47,986 bases of DNA from the NCBI GenBank assembly GCA_014801865.1, contig JAAVDH010000030.1, forward strand, positions 1-47,986, written 5' to 3'. Below the pieces are notes generated by a model that searched no databases, had not been told where the DNA came from, and saw only the letters and a program-made list of their open reading frames with translations. This DNA comes from Bacteroides sp. Lineage in GTDB: Bacteria; Bacteroidota; Bacteroidia; Bacteroidales; Muribaculaceae. Shown here in pieces: positions 22,907 to 31,815 of the stretch (positions within the stretch are counted from its first letter, which is position 1; each line of letters starts with the position of its first letter). A program made the position numbers and the translations under genes.

Positions 22907-24430
22907 ATGACCACTCACGACAACTCCTATAAGGGCATTCTGCGCAACATGTCCGTTTTCGGCGGAGTACAGGTGCTTCAAATCGTCGCCGGACTACTGC
23001 GCGGAAAGATTGCCGCCATCTTCCTCGGCCCCGCAGGTATGGGCATTTCCGCTCTGTTCACAGCCTCATCTACCACGCTGCAACAACTCTCCTCACTCGG
23101 CCTCCAGCAGTCCATCGTCCGTGAGACGGCCGCCGTTGAAGACAAAATAGCCCATGAGCCCTCAGACGATGAATCTGATAGACCTCTTACTCAGGCATCC
23201 GCTCATACTACGGAGCTTAACCGCGTCATCGCCGCAAGCCGCTTCCTGCTCACACTCACTGCCCTCATCGGTGCCATCATCTGTCTGGCTCTCTCCACTC
23301 CCCTCAGCCATTGGAGCTTCGGCTCGGGCGAATATATCGGAGGCTTCATGCTCCTGTCCGTCATGGTATTTTTCACCACCCTTGCCAATGGTGAACTCGC
23401 TATCCTCCAAGGCCTCCACAGAGTCAGGCGTATAGCCACCGCCACCATCGGTGCCTTGCTCATCGGACTCCTCTCCATCCTGCCTTTCTACTGGTTTATG
23501 GGCACATCCGGCATTGTCCCTGCTATGGGAGTCAATGCCGTAGCCACATTCCTCTTCTACCGCTACTGCTCCGGCCGCGAAGTTCGCGTCACTGACGCGC
23601 CACCCGTTTGGCGTACCCTTTCTACCTACCGCTCAATAATCTGGCGCATGGTGTCACTCGGCGTCGTCCTCATGGCCGCACAGCTTCTCGGCTCACTCTC
23701 CACCTACCTTCTCAACGCCTTTGTGCGCTACGCCGGCTCTACCTCCGACGTAGGCCTCTATCAGTCTGCCAACTCACTTACCACGCAGTGCGTCACGCTT
23801 GTCTTCGCCGCCATGGCCATGGAGTTTTTTCCACGGCTCACCACCGTAGCCACCGACAGTGCCAAAACCTCACTCATGGTCAACCGCCAGATAGAGGTAG
23901 TCTCTCTCGTAGCCGCCCCTATTGCCGCCCTCATGATACTCTTCGCCCCCCTTGCGGTGCGTATCGTTCTCTCCGAAGAATTTCTCACCTCCGTACCGCT
24001 CATACGCTGGATGAGCCTCGGCATACTCTTCAAAGCCATCGCCTACCCCCCCGGCTACATCTCCTTTGCCAAGGGCGACAGACTCACCTTTTTTCTCGTC
24101 GAAGGCGTTGCGGGCAACCTCCTCATGGTAGGCCTCAGTATCATCTGTTACCATTTATGGGGACTAATCGGACTTGGTGTCGCCTCCTCTGCAACCTTTC
24201 TGCTCTTTATCGGCGTCTATATTGTAATGACGGGTCGTCTCTACGGATATCGCCCCACCCGCAACGTTGTTGTGATATCCCTGAGCCTCATCGCCATGCT
24301 CGGCTGCTGCTTCGCCGCCTCGATGCTCACCTCCGAGGCCGTGTCCGTAGCCGCCATGGCGCTGATTACCGTATGCATCTCACTCTACTCATTCTTTAAC
24401 CTACGTCGCCTCATGAGTCGACGGTCATAA
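22907..24430 (+). CDS. O-antigen/polysaccharide flippase (Wzx-like, MATE/MVF fold)
   Basis: A 507-residue integral membrane protein with about 12-14 transmembrane helices. The first is preceded by NMSVFGGVQVLQIVAGLLRG, the typical start of Bacteroidales O-antigen translocases. It moves undecaprenyl-linked oligosaccharide across the inner membrane. There is an acidic cytoplasmic insertion (about 70-105, with DKIAHEPSDDESDRPL) between the early helices. The preceding glycosyltransferase (19-bp gap) and this gene form a minimal surface-glycan pair, although a Wzy polymerase and a phosphoglycosyl transferase are missing from the window. Confidence 0.88.
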   Translation: MTTHDNSYKGILRNMSVFGGVQVLQIVAGLLRGKIAAIFLGPAGMGISALFTASSTTLQQLSSLGLQQSIVRETAAVEDKIAHEPSDDESDRPLTQASAHTTELNRVIAASRFLLTLTALIGAIICLALSTPLSHWSFGSGEYIGGFMLLSVMVFFTTLANGELAILQGLHRVRRIATATIGALLIGLLSILPFYWFMGTSGIVPAMGVNAVATFLFYRYCSGREVRVTDAPPVWRTLSTYRSIIWRMVSLGVVLMAAQLLGSLSTYLLNAFVRYAGSTSDVGLYQSANSLTTQCVTLVFAAMAMEFFPRLTTVATDSAKTSLMVNRQIEVVSLVAAPIAALMILFAPLAVRIVLSEEFLTSVPLIRWMSLGILFKAIAYPPGYISFAKGDRLTFFLVEGVAGNLLMVGLSIICYHLWGLIGLGVASSATFLLFIGVYIVMTGRLYGYRPTRNVVVISLSLIAMLGCCFAASMLTSEAVSVAAMALITVCISLYSFFNLRRLMSRRS

Positions 24431-24441
24431 CTCCCTGCCCC

Positions 24442-25272
24442 ATGTCAAAGAACATCATCTTAGCCACCCTCTTCGCTTGCAGCCTCCTCACCACCGTTTC
24501 ATGCAGCTCATCATCTTCATCTTCCTCTTCCTCCTCCTCTACCTCCGTAAGCCGGTCCGCCACTGCTACGGCTTCCGATGAAGACACCGCCACGGCTTCC
24601 GACAAACGTATGCGCACCACACAATCCTTCGAGTCTCCGTTCACATCCATTGACGCCGCCACCGGACTTTGCGTGCGATACATCCAAGGCTCCCCGGCCT
24701 CAATGACCATCGAAGGCTCCAAGAGAGACATCTCCATCATAAAAGCATACGTCAAAAGCGGATGTCTCTACCTCGAGCGCCACACCGAAAAGAAAAAGGG
24801 GCTGAAGGGCATGTTCCAACCCCAACAGTTCAGCGGCAACGTGCAGATTACCGTCACCGCCCCCGATGTCAACGAATTTGACTGCTCGACCGGAGTAATC
24901 CTTACCATTGACGCCATCAACAATTACAAGAAAGTTGATATCGAAATGGGCACAGGCGGCTCACTCAAGGCCGGAACCATCAAATCACCCCTGGTAGATA
25001 TCGATTGTTCCACCGGAGCAACAGCCACCATTGACAACCTTGAAGCCGACAAAGCCTCTATTGACGCATCCACCGGTGCCACAATAAACGTTTCCGGCCA
25101 AGCCGCAGAAGCATCCTTAGACGCCTCTACCGGAGCCACCATCAATGCCGGCAACCTCATCTGTGAAGTCGCCTCCGTCGACGCCTCCGTCGGTGCCTCC
25201 ATCACCTTCAACGCCACCCGTGCCTCCACCGACACATCTACCGGCGCCACCGTCCGCAACCTCCACAAGTAA
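24442..25272 (+). CDS. Head-GIN (DUF2807) lipoprotein with DASTGA repeats
   Basis: A 276-residue lipoprotein. The signal peptide ends at lipobox TTVSC (C21), followed directly by a run of 12 serines (22-33) and a Thr/Ser/Ala linker that would hold the domain away from the membrane. From about 58 on it is a head-GIN (DUF2807) right-handed beta-helix. The C-terminal part shows a repeated xDxSTGATIxx unit (about 175-270) at roughly 19-24-residue intervals, matching successive helix rungs. The function of this family is unknown. It is last in the yqgE-glycosyltransferase-flippase run (11-bp gap), which hints at an envelope role. Confidence 0.85.
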   Translation: MSKNIILATLFACSLLTTVSCSSSSSSSSSSSSTSVSRSATATASDEDTATASDKRMRTTQSFESPFTSIDAATGLCVRYIQGSPASMTIEGSKRDISIIKAYVKSGCLYLERHTEKKKGLKGMFQPQQFSGNVQITVTAPDVNEFDCSTGVILTIDAINNYKKVDIEMGTGGSLKAGTIKSPLVDIDCSTGATATIDNLEADKASIDASTGATINVSGQAAEASLDASTGATINAGNLICEVASVDASVGASITFNATRASTDTSTGATVRNLHK

Positions 25273-25325
25273 TCCCTCCAATCCCCTCCAATAATCCCCT
25301 CTCTTCGTCTCCAATAATCCCCCTC

Positions 25326-25355
25326 TTCGTCTCCCGCATCGTCGCTTGCGACGAA
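25326..25355. repeat. 30-bp dispersed palindromic repeat, copy 2
   Basis: It is identical to the copy at 26088-26117. It lies in a C-rich spacer after the head-GIN gene among CCAATAATCCCC units. A truncated left end (CTCTTCGTCTCC) lies just upstream at 25301-25312. Confidence 0.9.
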
Positions 25356-25388
25356 TCCCCCTCCAATCTCCCTAATCCCCTCTATACG

Positions 25389-25435
25389 CGATTAACCCCG
25401 AGCACCTACCGCAGTAAGGTGCTCGGGGTTAATCG
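25389..25435. terminator. 19-bp perfect stem between convergent genes
   Basis: The arms 25389-25407 and 25417-25435 are perfect complements (CGATTAACCCCGAGCACCT) with a 9-base loop. There is no T run on either side, so termination efficiency is uncertain. Its position between the head-GIN gene (+) and the lipoprotein gene (-) fits a bidirectional terminator. Confidence 0.65.
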
Positions 25436-25439
25436 TGAG

Positions 25440-25958
25440 TTATAGATTACAGCGCCCGTAATTCGCCGACTTAAAAAATGGCTTTGAGCGCGAGATATTG
25501 ATTTTGGTCACCTCATCTTTTCCACCCACCTTGCCAAAGACTTTGACGTCTCCATAGTACGCATAGATATTATCATCCGTGCGGTCTTCAAATCTTATCC
25601 TTAACTGATTGTCATTCTCGAGCGTCACGAATATACCCGTTTCTTCAGCAGTTGACTCTGTTGAAGAGCTACCTCCCGTTTCGAGAACGCATGGTTTGTC
25701 AAAGCGAGTTTCAATGTCGAGATGGCGGCAGTTATTACACTCCAGAAGCAGTTCTCCGGAAGTGAAATAAGAGTGGACAAAATACTCTTTCACCACTATA
25801 CCCGGTCCCATATCCGAGCTATGATAATACACTCGTATTTCCGTTGAATCAGAATTCTCAACAACATCAAACTGCAAAGGAGCCTCATTCTCCTTTCGAC
25901 ACGACGCTACGCTAAACAGCAGCAACACACTCACCAGACATAACAGCCCTTTCTTCAT
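25440..25958 (-). CDS. Hypothetical lipoprotein
   Basis: A 172-residue protein with a lipoprotein signal (MKKGLLCLVSVLLLFSVASC, C20 lipidated) followed by KENE. The acidic residues after the cysteine agree roughly with the Bacteroidetes lipoprotein export signal. The mature part looks all-beta (ENSDSTEIRVYYHSS, GIFVTLENDNQLRIRFED), with a central CNNC pair and a Ser/Thr-rich insert. I do not recognise a family. The start at 25958 is chosen for the signal peptide; an open frame extends 12 codons further up. Confidence 0.75.
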   Translation of the reverse strand: MKKGLLCLVSVLLLFSVASCRKENEAPLQFDVVENSDSTEIRVYYHSSDMGPGIVVKEYFVHSYFTSGELLLECNNCRHLDIETRFDKPCVLETGGSSSTESTAEETGIFVTLENDNQLRIRFEDRTDDNIYAYYGDVKVFGKVGGKDEVTKINISRSKPFFKSANYGRCNL

Positions 25959-26087
25959 AATCAAATCCGCAACAAAGTTTGGTTCCACATGCAAAGATAC
26001 TAAACTCTAACATAAGTTCAGATGATAATCCCTCCAATAATTCCGATTATTCCAATAGTTCCAATCCCCTTCCAATAATCCCCCATC

Positions 26088-26117
26088 TTCGTCTCCCGCA
26101 TCGTCGCTTGCGACGAA
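26088..26117. repeat. 30-bp dispersed palindromic repeat, copy 3
   Basis: It is identical to copy 2 and lies just past the 3' end of the ygiQ-like gene, again flanked by CCAATAATCCCC. Copies 2 and 3 bracket the lipoprotein gene at 25440-25958. Confidence 0.9.
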
Positions 26118-26139
26118 TCCTCTCCCCAATCCCTCCGAT

Positions 26140-28074
26140 TCACCTGCGTCTTCTTTTTGGGGCAGATGAGTTGCGCTCGAGGCGTGAGGGTCTCTTTGGG
26201 CCTGCTACCTGGGCCGGTTTGTTGGCATAGGGATTCTTACCGTAGAGCTTGTCAAGGATATCCGTGCGGTGCAGGCGGTGCAGCGAACGGATTATATCAG
26301 GCCTATACGTGCGGTCATACCAGAAGAAGTATTTGCGTTGTGCCAGCTTCTCCTCGGGAGTTGTGGCGGTAAATATCCTCTCGCCGGTATACGGGTGGAC
26401 GCCCGAGTAATATATCTCAGTGGCCACGGTCATAGGCGTAGGCGTAAAATCCTGCACCTGCTCCAGATGCATCTCCAGCCCCTTGGTAGTGGCTGCAAGC
26501 TCGGCCATATCCTCCTCGCGACATCCGGGATGACTGCTTATGAAGTAAGGTATCAACTGCTGGCGCAGGCCGTAGCGGTCATTTACGCGGTCAAATATCT
26601 TCTTGAAGTCATAGAACAATCTGAACGAGGGCTTACGCATGACGCTTAGCACATGGTCGCACGTGTGCTCCGGAGCCACTTTAAGGCGTCCTGACACATG
26701 GTTGCGTATCAGCTCCTCATTGTAGCGCGCATTGACGGCATTTATGCGGTCATCACCCGTCTGATGCATCGACAGGTCATAACGGACACCGCTGCCCACA
26801 AACGACTTCTTCACTCCCGCCACGGCATCGACACTGCGGTATATGTCTATCAGCGCCGAATGGTCGGTGTTGAGGTTGGGGCACACTTTCGGATGCAGAC
26901 ACGACGGGCGCAGACATTTCTGACACACACTAAGGTCTTTTCCTCCAAGTGTGTACATATTGGCCGACGGACCTCCGAGATCGCTGATATACCCCTTGAA
27001 GTCAGGCATTTTCACCACCTGGCGCACCTCGCGCATGATTGACTCCTTGCTGCGTGAGGCTATAAACTTGCCCTGATGGGCCGAGATCGTACAGAAAGCA
27101 CACCCGCCGAAACACCCGCGGTGCATATTTACCGAGTGGCGTATCATCTCATAGGCAGGTATGGTCTTCCCCTTGTAGCGCGGATGGGGCATACGGGTAT
27201 ATGGCAGGTCAAACGACCTGTCGATTTCCCCCGTGGTCATAGGAGGATACATCGGTGTAATCTTCACCACACGCTCGCGGTCAAGCTGCTGCCATAGCGT
27301 GGCGCCGTTAAAGCGGTTGCTCTGCTGCTCCACATGACGGAAATTGGCCGACTGGCGCGTCTTGTCGCGGCGACACACATCCCAACTGTTGAGTATTATA
27401 TTCTCCTCATCGGCCTGAGGCATCTCCGCGAGAGGGCGTATCACGGCGGTCTGCATCACATCGGTCAACTCCCCTACAGCCTCTCCGCCATCAAGCCTGC
27501 GAGCTATCTCCAGTATGGTCTTCTCACCCATACCGTAGCTGAGTATATCGGCCGGAGCATCGGCGAGTATCGACGGGCGCAGACGGTCTTCCCAGTAATC
27601 ATAGTGCGACACTCGGCGCAGCGATGCCTCTATACCACCTATGACGAGTGGCACATCCGGAAACTCCTGCTTAAGTATCTTGGAGTACACTATTGTGGGA
27701 TAGTCAGGGCGCATGCCATGTTTGCCTCCGGGCGTATAGGCGTCGTCACTGCGGCGGCGGCGATTGGCCGTATAGTGGTTGACCATCGAGTCCATGGCTC
27801 CGGCCGACACTCCGAAGAAGAGTCGCGGACGCCCGAATTTCTTGAAGTCGCGCAGATCATCGCGCCAGTTGGGCTGAGGCACTATCACCACTTTATATCC
27901 GGCCGCCTCGAGCACACGTCCTATTACGGCCGCGCCAAACGAAGGATGATCCACGTATGCATCGCCTGTAAAGAGTATGACATCGGGCTGTTCCCATCCG
28001 CGCAGCTTCATCTCCTTGACTGATGTCGGAAGCCACAGTCGCAGGTCAGTCGGATATTCCGTAAGAGTACTCAT
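26140..28074 (-). CDS. YgiQ family radical SAM protein (UPF0313)
   Basis: A 644-residue radical-SAM protein with an N-terminal B12-binding-like half (PDVILFTGDAYVDHPSFGAA). The iron-sulfur motif is C321-x3-C325-x2-C328 (HRGCFGGCAFC), and YISDLGGPSANMY is typical of YgiQ. A second cysteine group, CQKCLRPSCLHPKVC, follows. The tail is very basic (SAPKRRRR). The family's reaction is unknown. It starts 5 bp after the uvrB stop, so the two are co-transcribed. That does not imply a repair role, since the pairing may be historical. Confidence 0.92.
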   Translation of the reverse strand: MSTLTEYPTDLRLWLPTSVKEMKLRGWEQPDVILFTGDAYVDHPSFGAAVIGRVLEAAGYKVVIVPQPNWRDDLRDFKKFGRPRLFFGVSAGAMDSMVNHYTANRRRRSDDAYTPGGKHGMRPDYPTIVYSKILKQEFPDVPLVIGGIEASLRRVSHYDYWEDRLRPSILADAPADILSYGMGEKTILEIARRLDGGEAVGELTDVMQTAVIRPLAEMPQADEENIILNSWDVCRRDKTRQSANFRHVEQQSNRFNGATLWQQLDRERVVKITPMYPPMTTGEIDRSFDLPYTRMPHPRYKGKTIPAYEMIRHSVNMHRGCFGGCAFCTISAHQGKFIASRSKESIMREVRQVVKMPDFKGYISDLGGPSANMYTLGGKDLSVCQKCLRPSCLHPKVCPNLNTDHSALIDIYRSVDAVAGVKKSFVGSGVRYDLSMHQTGDDRINAVNARYNEELIRNHVSGRLKVAPEHTCDHVLSVMRKPSFRLFYDFKKIFDRVNDRYGLRQQLIPYFISSHPGCREEDMAELAATTKGLEMHLEQVQDFTPTPMTVATEIYYSGVHPYTGERIFTATTPEEKLAQRKYFFWYDRTYRPDIIRSLHRLHRTDILDKLYGKNPYANKPAQVAGPKRPSRLERNSSAPKRRRR

Positions 28075-28079
28075 CTTAT

Positions 28080-30191
28080 CTACTGCTCCTTTTTGGTAGC
28101 TATATACTGCTCCATCTTCACTATCTCATCACGCAGACGGGCGGCCTCGATAAATTCCATCTGTTTGGCGGCCTCCACCATCTGACGGCGCAGGTTGGTC
28201 ACCTGATTCTCAAGCTCGCTCACCGACATGTAGCTCACCACCGGATCGGCTGCCACGGATATCTCTCCCGTATATTCGCGTTCGTATGGCAGCGGGGCCT
28301 CCTGCTTCTTGCCCTTGCGGCTGTCGCGTTTGTCGCGGGCCTTGACGGGCGGCGGAGCGGGAGCAAACTCGCTGGTGCGTGTATTCTCCTCCTCGCTGTC
28401 TATACCTATTATCTTGTTGCGGGCTTTGACTATTGCCTTGGGGGTTATACCATGCTCTTCGTTATAGGCGAGCTGTATCTGACGTCGGCGGTTGGTCTCG
28501 TCGATCGTCTGCTGCATGGAATCTGTAATCTTGTCGGCATACATAATCACCTTACCCTCAAGATTACGTGCCGCGCGGCCCACGGTCTGCGTCAGCGAGC
28601 GATGGGAGCGCAGGAAGCCCTCCTTATCGGCGTCAAGTATGGCCACGAGCGACACCTCCGGCAGGTCAAGACCCTCACGGAGCAGGTTTACGCCGATAAG
28701 CACGTCATACGTACCCGCACGCAGATCATCGAGTATACGTATGCGCTCCAGGGTGTCCACATCGCTATGGATATACGCGGCCTTGATACGTATCTTTTGC
28801 AGATATTCGTTCAGCTCCTCGGCCATGCGCTTCGTGAGGGTGGTCACGAGCACTCGCTCTGACTTCTCCACACGGTCGTTTATTTCGTTTATAAGGTCGT
28901 CTATCTGATTGAGTGTGGGGCGCACGTCGATAATCGGGTCAAGCAACCCGGTAGGACGGATTATCTGCTCCACAACCACGCCCTCGCTCTTCTGCAGCTC
29001 ATAGTCGGCGGGAGTGGCGCTGACATATATGGTCTGAGGCGTAAGACGCTCAAATTCCTCGAACTTCAGGGGACGATTGTCAAGCGCAGCATTCAGTCTG
29101 AATCCATACTCCACAAGATTCATCTTGCGCGAACGGTCGCCGCCATACATCGCCCTGATCTGAGGTATCGTTACGTGACTCTCGTCTATGATGGTGAGGA
29201 AATCGTCGGGGAAATAGTCAAGCAGACAGAAAGGACGCATACCAGGCTTACGGCCGTCGAAGTAGCGGCTGTAGTTTTCTATGCCGGAGCAGTGCCCCAC
29301 CTCGCGCATCATCTCTATGTCGTAGGTCACGCGCTCATACAGTCGCTTGGCCTCCAACTCCTTGGCCTCACGCTCGAAGGCTGCCACCTCGGTGCCTAAG
29401 TCAAGCTCTATCTGAGCCAGCCCCGAGGCCATACGCTCGGGTGAAGTTACGAATATGTTCGCGGGATATATCTTGAAGCTCTCCTGAGGTCCGAGCTGAA
29501 TATTATCCTGCGGCAGATAAGTGGATATCGATTCTATCTCATCGCCCCAGAACACCACGCGCAACACTATCTCCTCGTAAGCAAGATAGATATCCACCGT
29601 GTCGCCCTTCACACGGAACGTACCGCGATGAAAGTCCGTCTCGTTGCGGCTGTACAGGGCATTGACCAGTTCGCGCAGAAAGCGGTTGCGGGCCACCTTC
29701 TGCCCTACCCTGATGTCTATGACATTGCTGTTGAAATCCTCGGGATTACCCATGCCGTAGAGACATGACACGGAACTGACCACCACTATATCCTTGCGCC
29801 CTGAAAGCAGCGCCGAGGTGGTTGACAGTCGCAGTTTGTCAATCTCCTGATTGATCATCAAGTCCTTCTCGATATACTTGTCTACCGACGGGATATACGC
29901 CTCGGGCTGATAGTAGTCGTAATACGACACGAAGTACTGCACCGAATTCTCGGGGAAAAATCCCTTGAACTCGCTGTAGAGCTGTGCGGCAAGCGTCTTG
30001 TTATGGCTGAGGATAAGGGTTGGTTTCTTGACCTCCTTAATGACGTTGGCCATCGTGAAAGTCTTGCCCGAACCGGTCACACCGAGCAGCGTCTGCGCGG
30101 GAATACCGGCCCTTACCCCCTCCGACAGTTGCCTGATAGCCTCGGGCTGGTCGCCTGTAGGAGCATATTGCGAAGATAACTTGAAGTCCAT
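28080..30191 (-). CDS. uvrB: Excinuclease ABC subunit B
   Basis: The 703-residue damage-verifying helicase of nucleotide excision repair, which loads at the lesion from UvrA and recruits UvrC. Walker A is GVTGSGKT (37-44). The beta-hairpin region [20 protein letters not shown], the DEAD-like IIDESHVT and the motif VI region QTVGRAARN are present. A charged linker (about 600-640) precedes the C-terminal UVR domain (about 660-697: [20 protein letters not shown]), which binds UvrC. Full length. It lies 66 bp after nadC and 5 bp before the ygiQ-like gene on the minus strand. Confidence 0.97.
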   Translation of the reverse strand: MDFKLSSQYAPTGDQPEAIRQLSEGVRAGIPAQTLLGVTGSGKTFTMANVIKEVKKPTLILSHNKTLAAQLYSEFKGFFPENSVQYFVSYYDYYQPEAYIPSVDKYIEKDLMINQEIDKLRLSTTSALLSGRKDIVVVSSVSCLYGMGNPEDFNSNVIDIRVGQKVARNRFLRELVNALYSRNETDFHRGTFRVKGDTVDIYLAYEEIVLRVVFWGDEIESISTYLPQDNIQLGPQESFKIYPANIFVTSPERMASGLAQIELDLGTEVAAFEREAKELEAKRLYERVTYDIEMMREVGHCSGIENYSRYFDGRKPGMRPFCLLDYFPDDFLTIIDESHVTIPQIRAMYGGDRSRKMNLVEYGFRLNAALDNRPLKFEEFERLTPQTIYVSATPADYELQKSEGVVVEQIIRPTGLLDPIIDVRPTLNQIDDLINEINDRVEKSERVLVTTLTKRMAEELNEYLQKIRIKAAYIHSDVDTLERIRILDDLRAGTYDVLIGVNLLREGLDLPEVSLVAILDADKEGFLRSHRSLTQTVGRAARNLEGKVIMYADKITDSMQQTIDETNRRRQIQLAYNEEHGITPKAIVKARNKIIGIDSEEENTRTSEFAPAPPPVKARDKRDSRKGKKQEAPLPYEREYTGEISVAADPVVSYMSVSELENQVTNLRRQMVEAAKQMEFIEAARLRDEIVKMEQYIATKKEQ

Positions 30192-30257
30192 GCTATAGGA
30201 TTCTCCCCAAAGATTGATACATAAACCTTTATATATCTTATATATCTCTTATTCGGC

Positions 30258-31121
30258 TTATACCGCCTTGAAGCTCATATCGAGCCCCTTTACCGAATGT
30301 GTGAGCGCACCTACCGATATAAAGTCCACGCCACACTCCGCATAGTCACGTAGAGTATCGAAAGTAATACCGCCCGATGACTCGAGCTCCACACGTCCGC
30401 CCACGATTTCCACAGCCTTACGGGTATCCTCGGGGGTAAAGTTATCGAGCATTATGCGGTCTACTCCTCCGAGAGCAAGCACACGCTCAAGCTCCTCGAA
30501 GTTTCTCACCTCTATCTCTATCTTGAGGTCTTTGCCCTTTTCGCGGCAATACTCGCGGGCGCGGTTTATTGCGTTCTCTATACCGCCGGCAAAGTCCACA
30601 TGATTATCCTTAAGCAGTATCATGTCAAACAGACCGATTCGATGATTTACACCACCACCGATCTTCACTGCCATCTTTTCGAGGATACGCATTCCGGGGG
30701 TCGTCTTGCGGGTGTCGAGCACACGGGTGCGGGTTCCTTCAAGGCGCTCCACGTAGCGGGCGGTCATGGTGGCTATGCCACTCATTCGCTGCATTATATT
30801 CAGCATCAGGCGTTCGGTCTGGAGCAGGCTGCGCACTTTGCCGCGCACTATCATGGCCACATCGCCGGGCTTCACCTTGGAGCCGTCGGGTATCAGTACC
30901 TCAACCTCCATCTCGGGGTCGAAACGGCGGAATACCTCCTTGGCTATTTCGATACCGGCCAGTATGCCCTCCTCCTTGATAAGCAGGCGTGAGGCACCCA
31001 TGGCATCATCAGGGATACATGACAGCGTAGTGTGGTCACCGTCGCCTATATCTTCTGCAAATGACAGATCTATGAGGCGGTCTATCAACTCGCGTGAAAC
31101 TTTTTCGTCTAAATATGACAT
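30258..31121 (-). CDS. nadC: Nicotinate-nucleotide pyrophosphorylase (carboxylating)
   Basis: A 287-residue enzyme of de novo NAD synthesis: quinolinate + PRPP gives nicotinate mononucleotide, CO2 and PPi. Conserved features are EDIGDGDHTT near the N-terminus, LNIMQRMSGIAT, DTRKTTPGMR (PRPP and quinolinate binding) and GGGVNHRIGLFDMILLKDNH. The C-terminal VELESSGGITFDT and FISVGALTHS close the barrel. Normal length. NadA and NadB are not in the window. Spacing to coaE upstream (80 bp, with a direct repeat) is longer than within the coaE-ybbR pair, so it may have its own promoter. Confidence 0.96.
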   Translation of the reverse strand: MSYLDEKVSRELIDRLIDLSFAEDIGDGDHTTLSCIPDDAMGASRLLIKEEGILAGIEIAKEVFRRFDPEMEVEVLIPDGSKVKPGDVAMIVRGKVRSLLQTERLMLNIMQRMSGIATMTARYVERLEGTRTRVLDTRKTTPGMRILEKMAVKIGGGVNHRIGLFDMILLKDNHVDFAGGIENAINRAREYCREKGKDLKIEIEVRNFEELERVLALGGVDRIMLDNFTPEDTRKAVEIVGGRVELESSGGITFDTLRDYAECGVDFISVGALTHSVKGLDMSFKAV

Positions 31122-31152
31122 ATCTGTAATTTCTATATTATTTAACTTCTAC

Positions 31153-31196
31153 ATTACTGTTACCGACAGGTAAATCCCGTATTACTGTTACCGACA
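31153..31196. repeat. 16-bp direct repeat, period 28 bp, between coaE and nadC
   Basis: ATTACTGTTACCGACA occurs at 31153-31168 and 31181-31196, in the 79-bp space between coaE and nadC. The repeat unit contains no promoter-like motif. It may be a slippage duplication or a regulator site. Confidence 0.7.
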
Positions 31197-31200
31197 CAGA

Positions 31201-31815
31201 TTAATCACGGGGCTTGTAGCTTGTCAGCAATTCGTTTATCCTCGCTATCAGAGATTCTGACCCGTCGTTGAATATGATATGGATAAGTATTTCCTTTGGC
31301 AGGCGGTCTGACTGATTCCTGATTCTCGCCTCAACTTCCCCGCGGCTCATACCATTGCGTTTCATCACCCGCTCAATCCTTACTTCTTCAGGAGCGGTGA
31401 CTACCCATGCCTGGTCCACCATACGGTCAAGTCCACTCTCCGTGAGAATTGCCGTCTCTACAAATACGATTCCCTTTCCGGCTTGAGATTCAGCCCATGC
31501 GCTGATATCATCAAGCACAGCCCGATGAGTTATAGCGTTCAGACGCGCCAGAGCCGCGGAGTCGCCAAACACACATTCGGCCAGCCTACGGCGATCTATG
31601 CGCCCCTCGATTACGGCCTCTTCACACACCTCGCGCGCTATACGCTCTATGATGGTCAAGTCGCAATCCATTATGCGCCGGGCATTGCTGTCACAGTCAT
31701 AGACCTCATATCCCATAGCGCGCAACATTCTGCTCACCACGCTCTTCCCCGCACCGATACCTCCGCTGAGAGCTATCAGTATGGGGCGCTCCGATAGTTT
31801 ATCGTGGCGGTTCAT
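31201..31815 (-). CDS. coaE: Dephospho-CoA kinase
   Basis: A 204-residue P-loop kinase doing the last step of CoA synthesis (dephospho-CoA + ATP). Walker A is GGIGAGKS (18-25). Next come YEVYDCDSNARRIM (CoA-site region), IVFVETAILTESGLDRMVD and the lid region RVMKRNGMSRGEVEARIRNQ. Normal length. Its start overlaps the ybbR-like stop by four bases (31812-31815), a clear sign of translational coupling in the nusB-yajC-ybbR-coaE order. Confidence 0.95.
   Translation of the reverse strand: MNRHDKLSERPILIALSGGIGAGKSVVSRMLRAMGYEVYDCDSNARRIMDCDLTIIERIAREVCEEAVIEGRIDRRRLAECVFGDSAALARLNAITHRAVLDDISAWAESQAGKGIVFVETAILTESGLDRMVDQAWVVTAPEEVRIERVMKRNGMSRGEVEARIRNQSDRLPKEILIHIIFNDGSESLIARINELLTSYKPRD

Noticed and set aside
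25273-25388. Tandem CCAATAATCCCC units as a CRISPR or minisatellite gene
   Set aside because: Too short and irregular; part of the polypyrimidine flanks of the dispersed palindrome.
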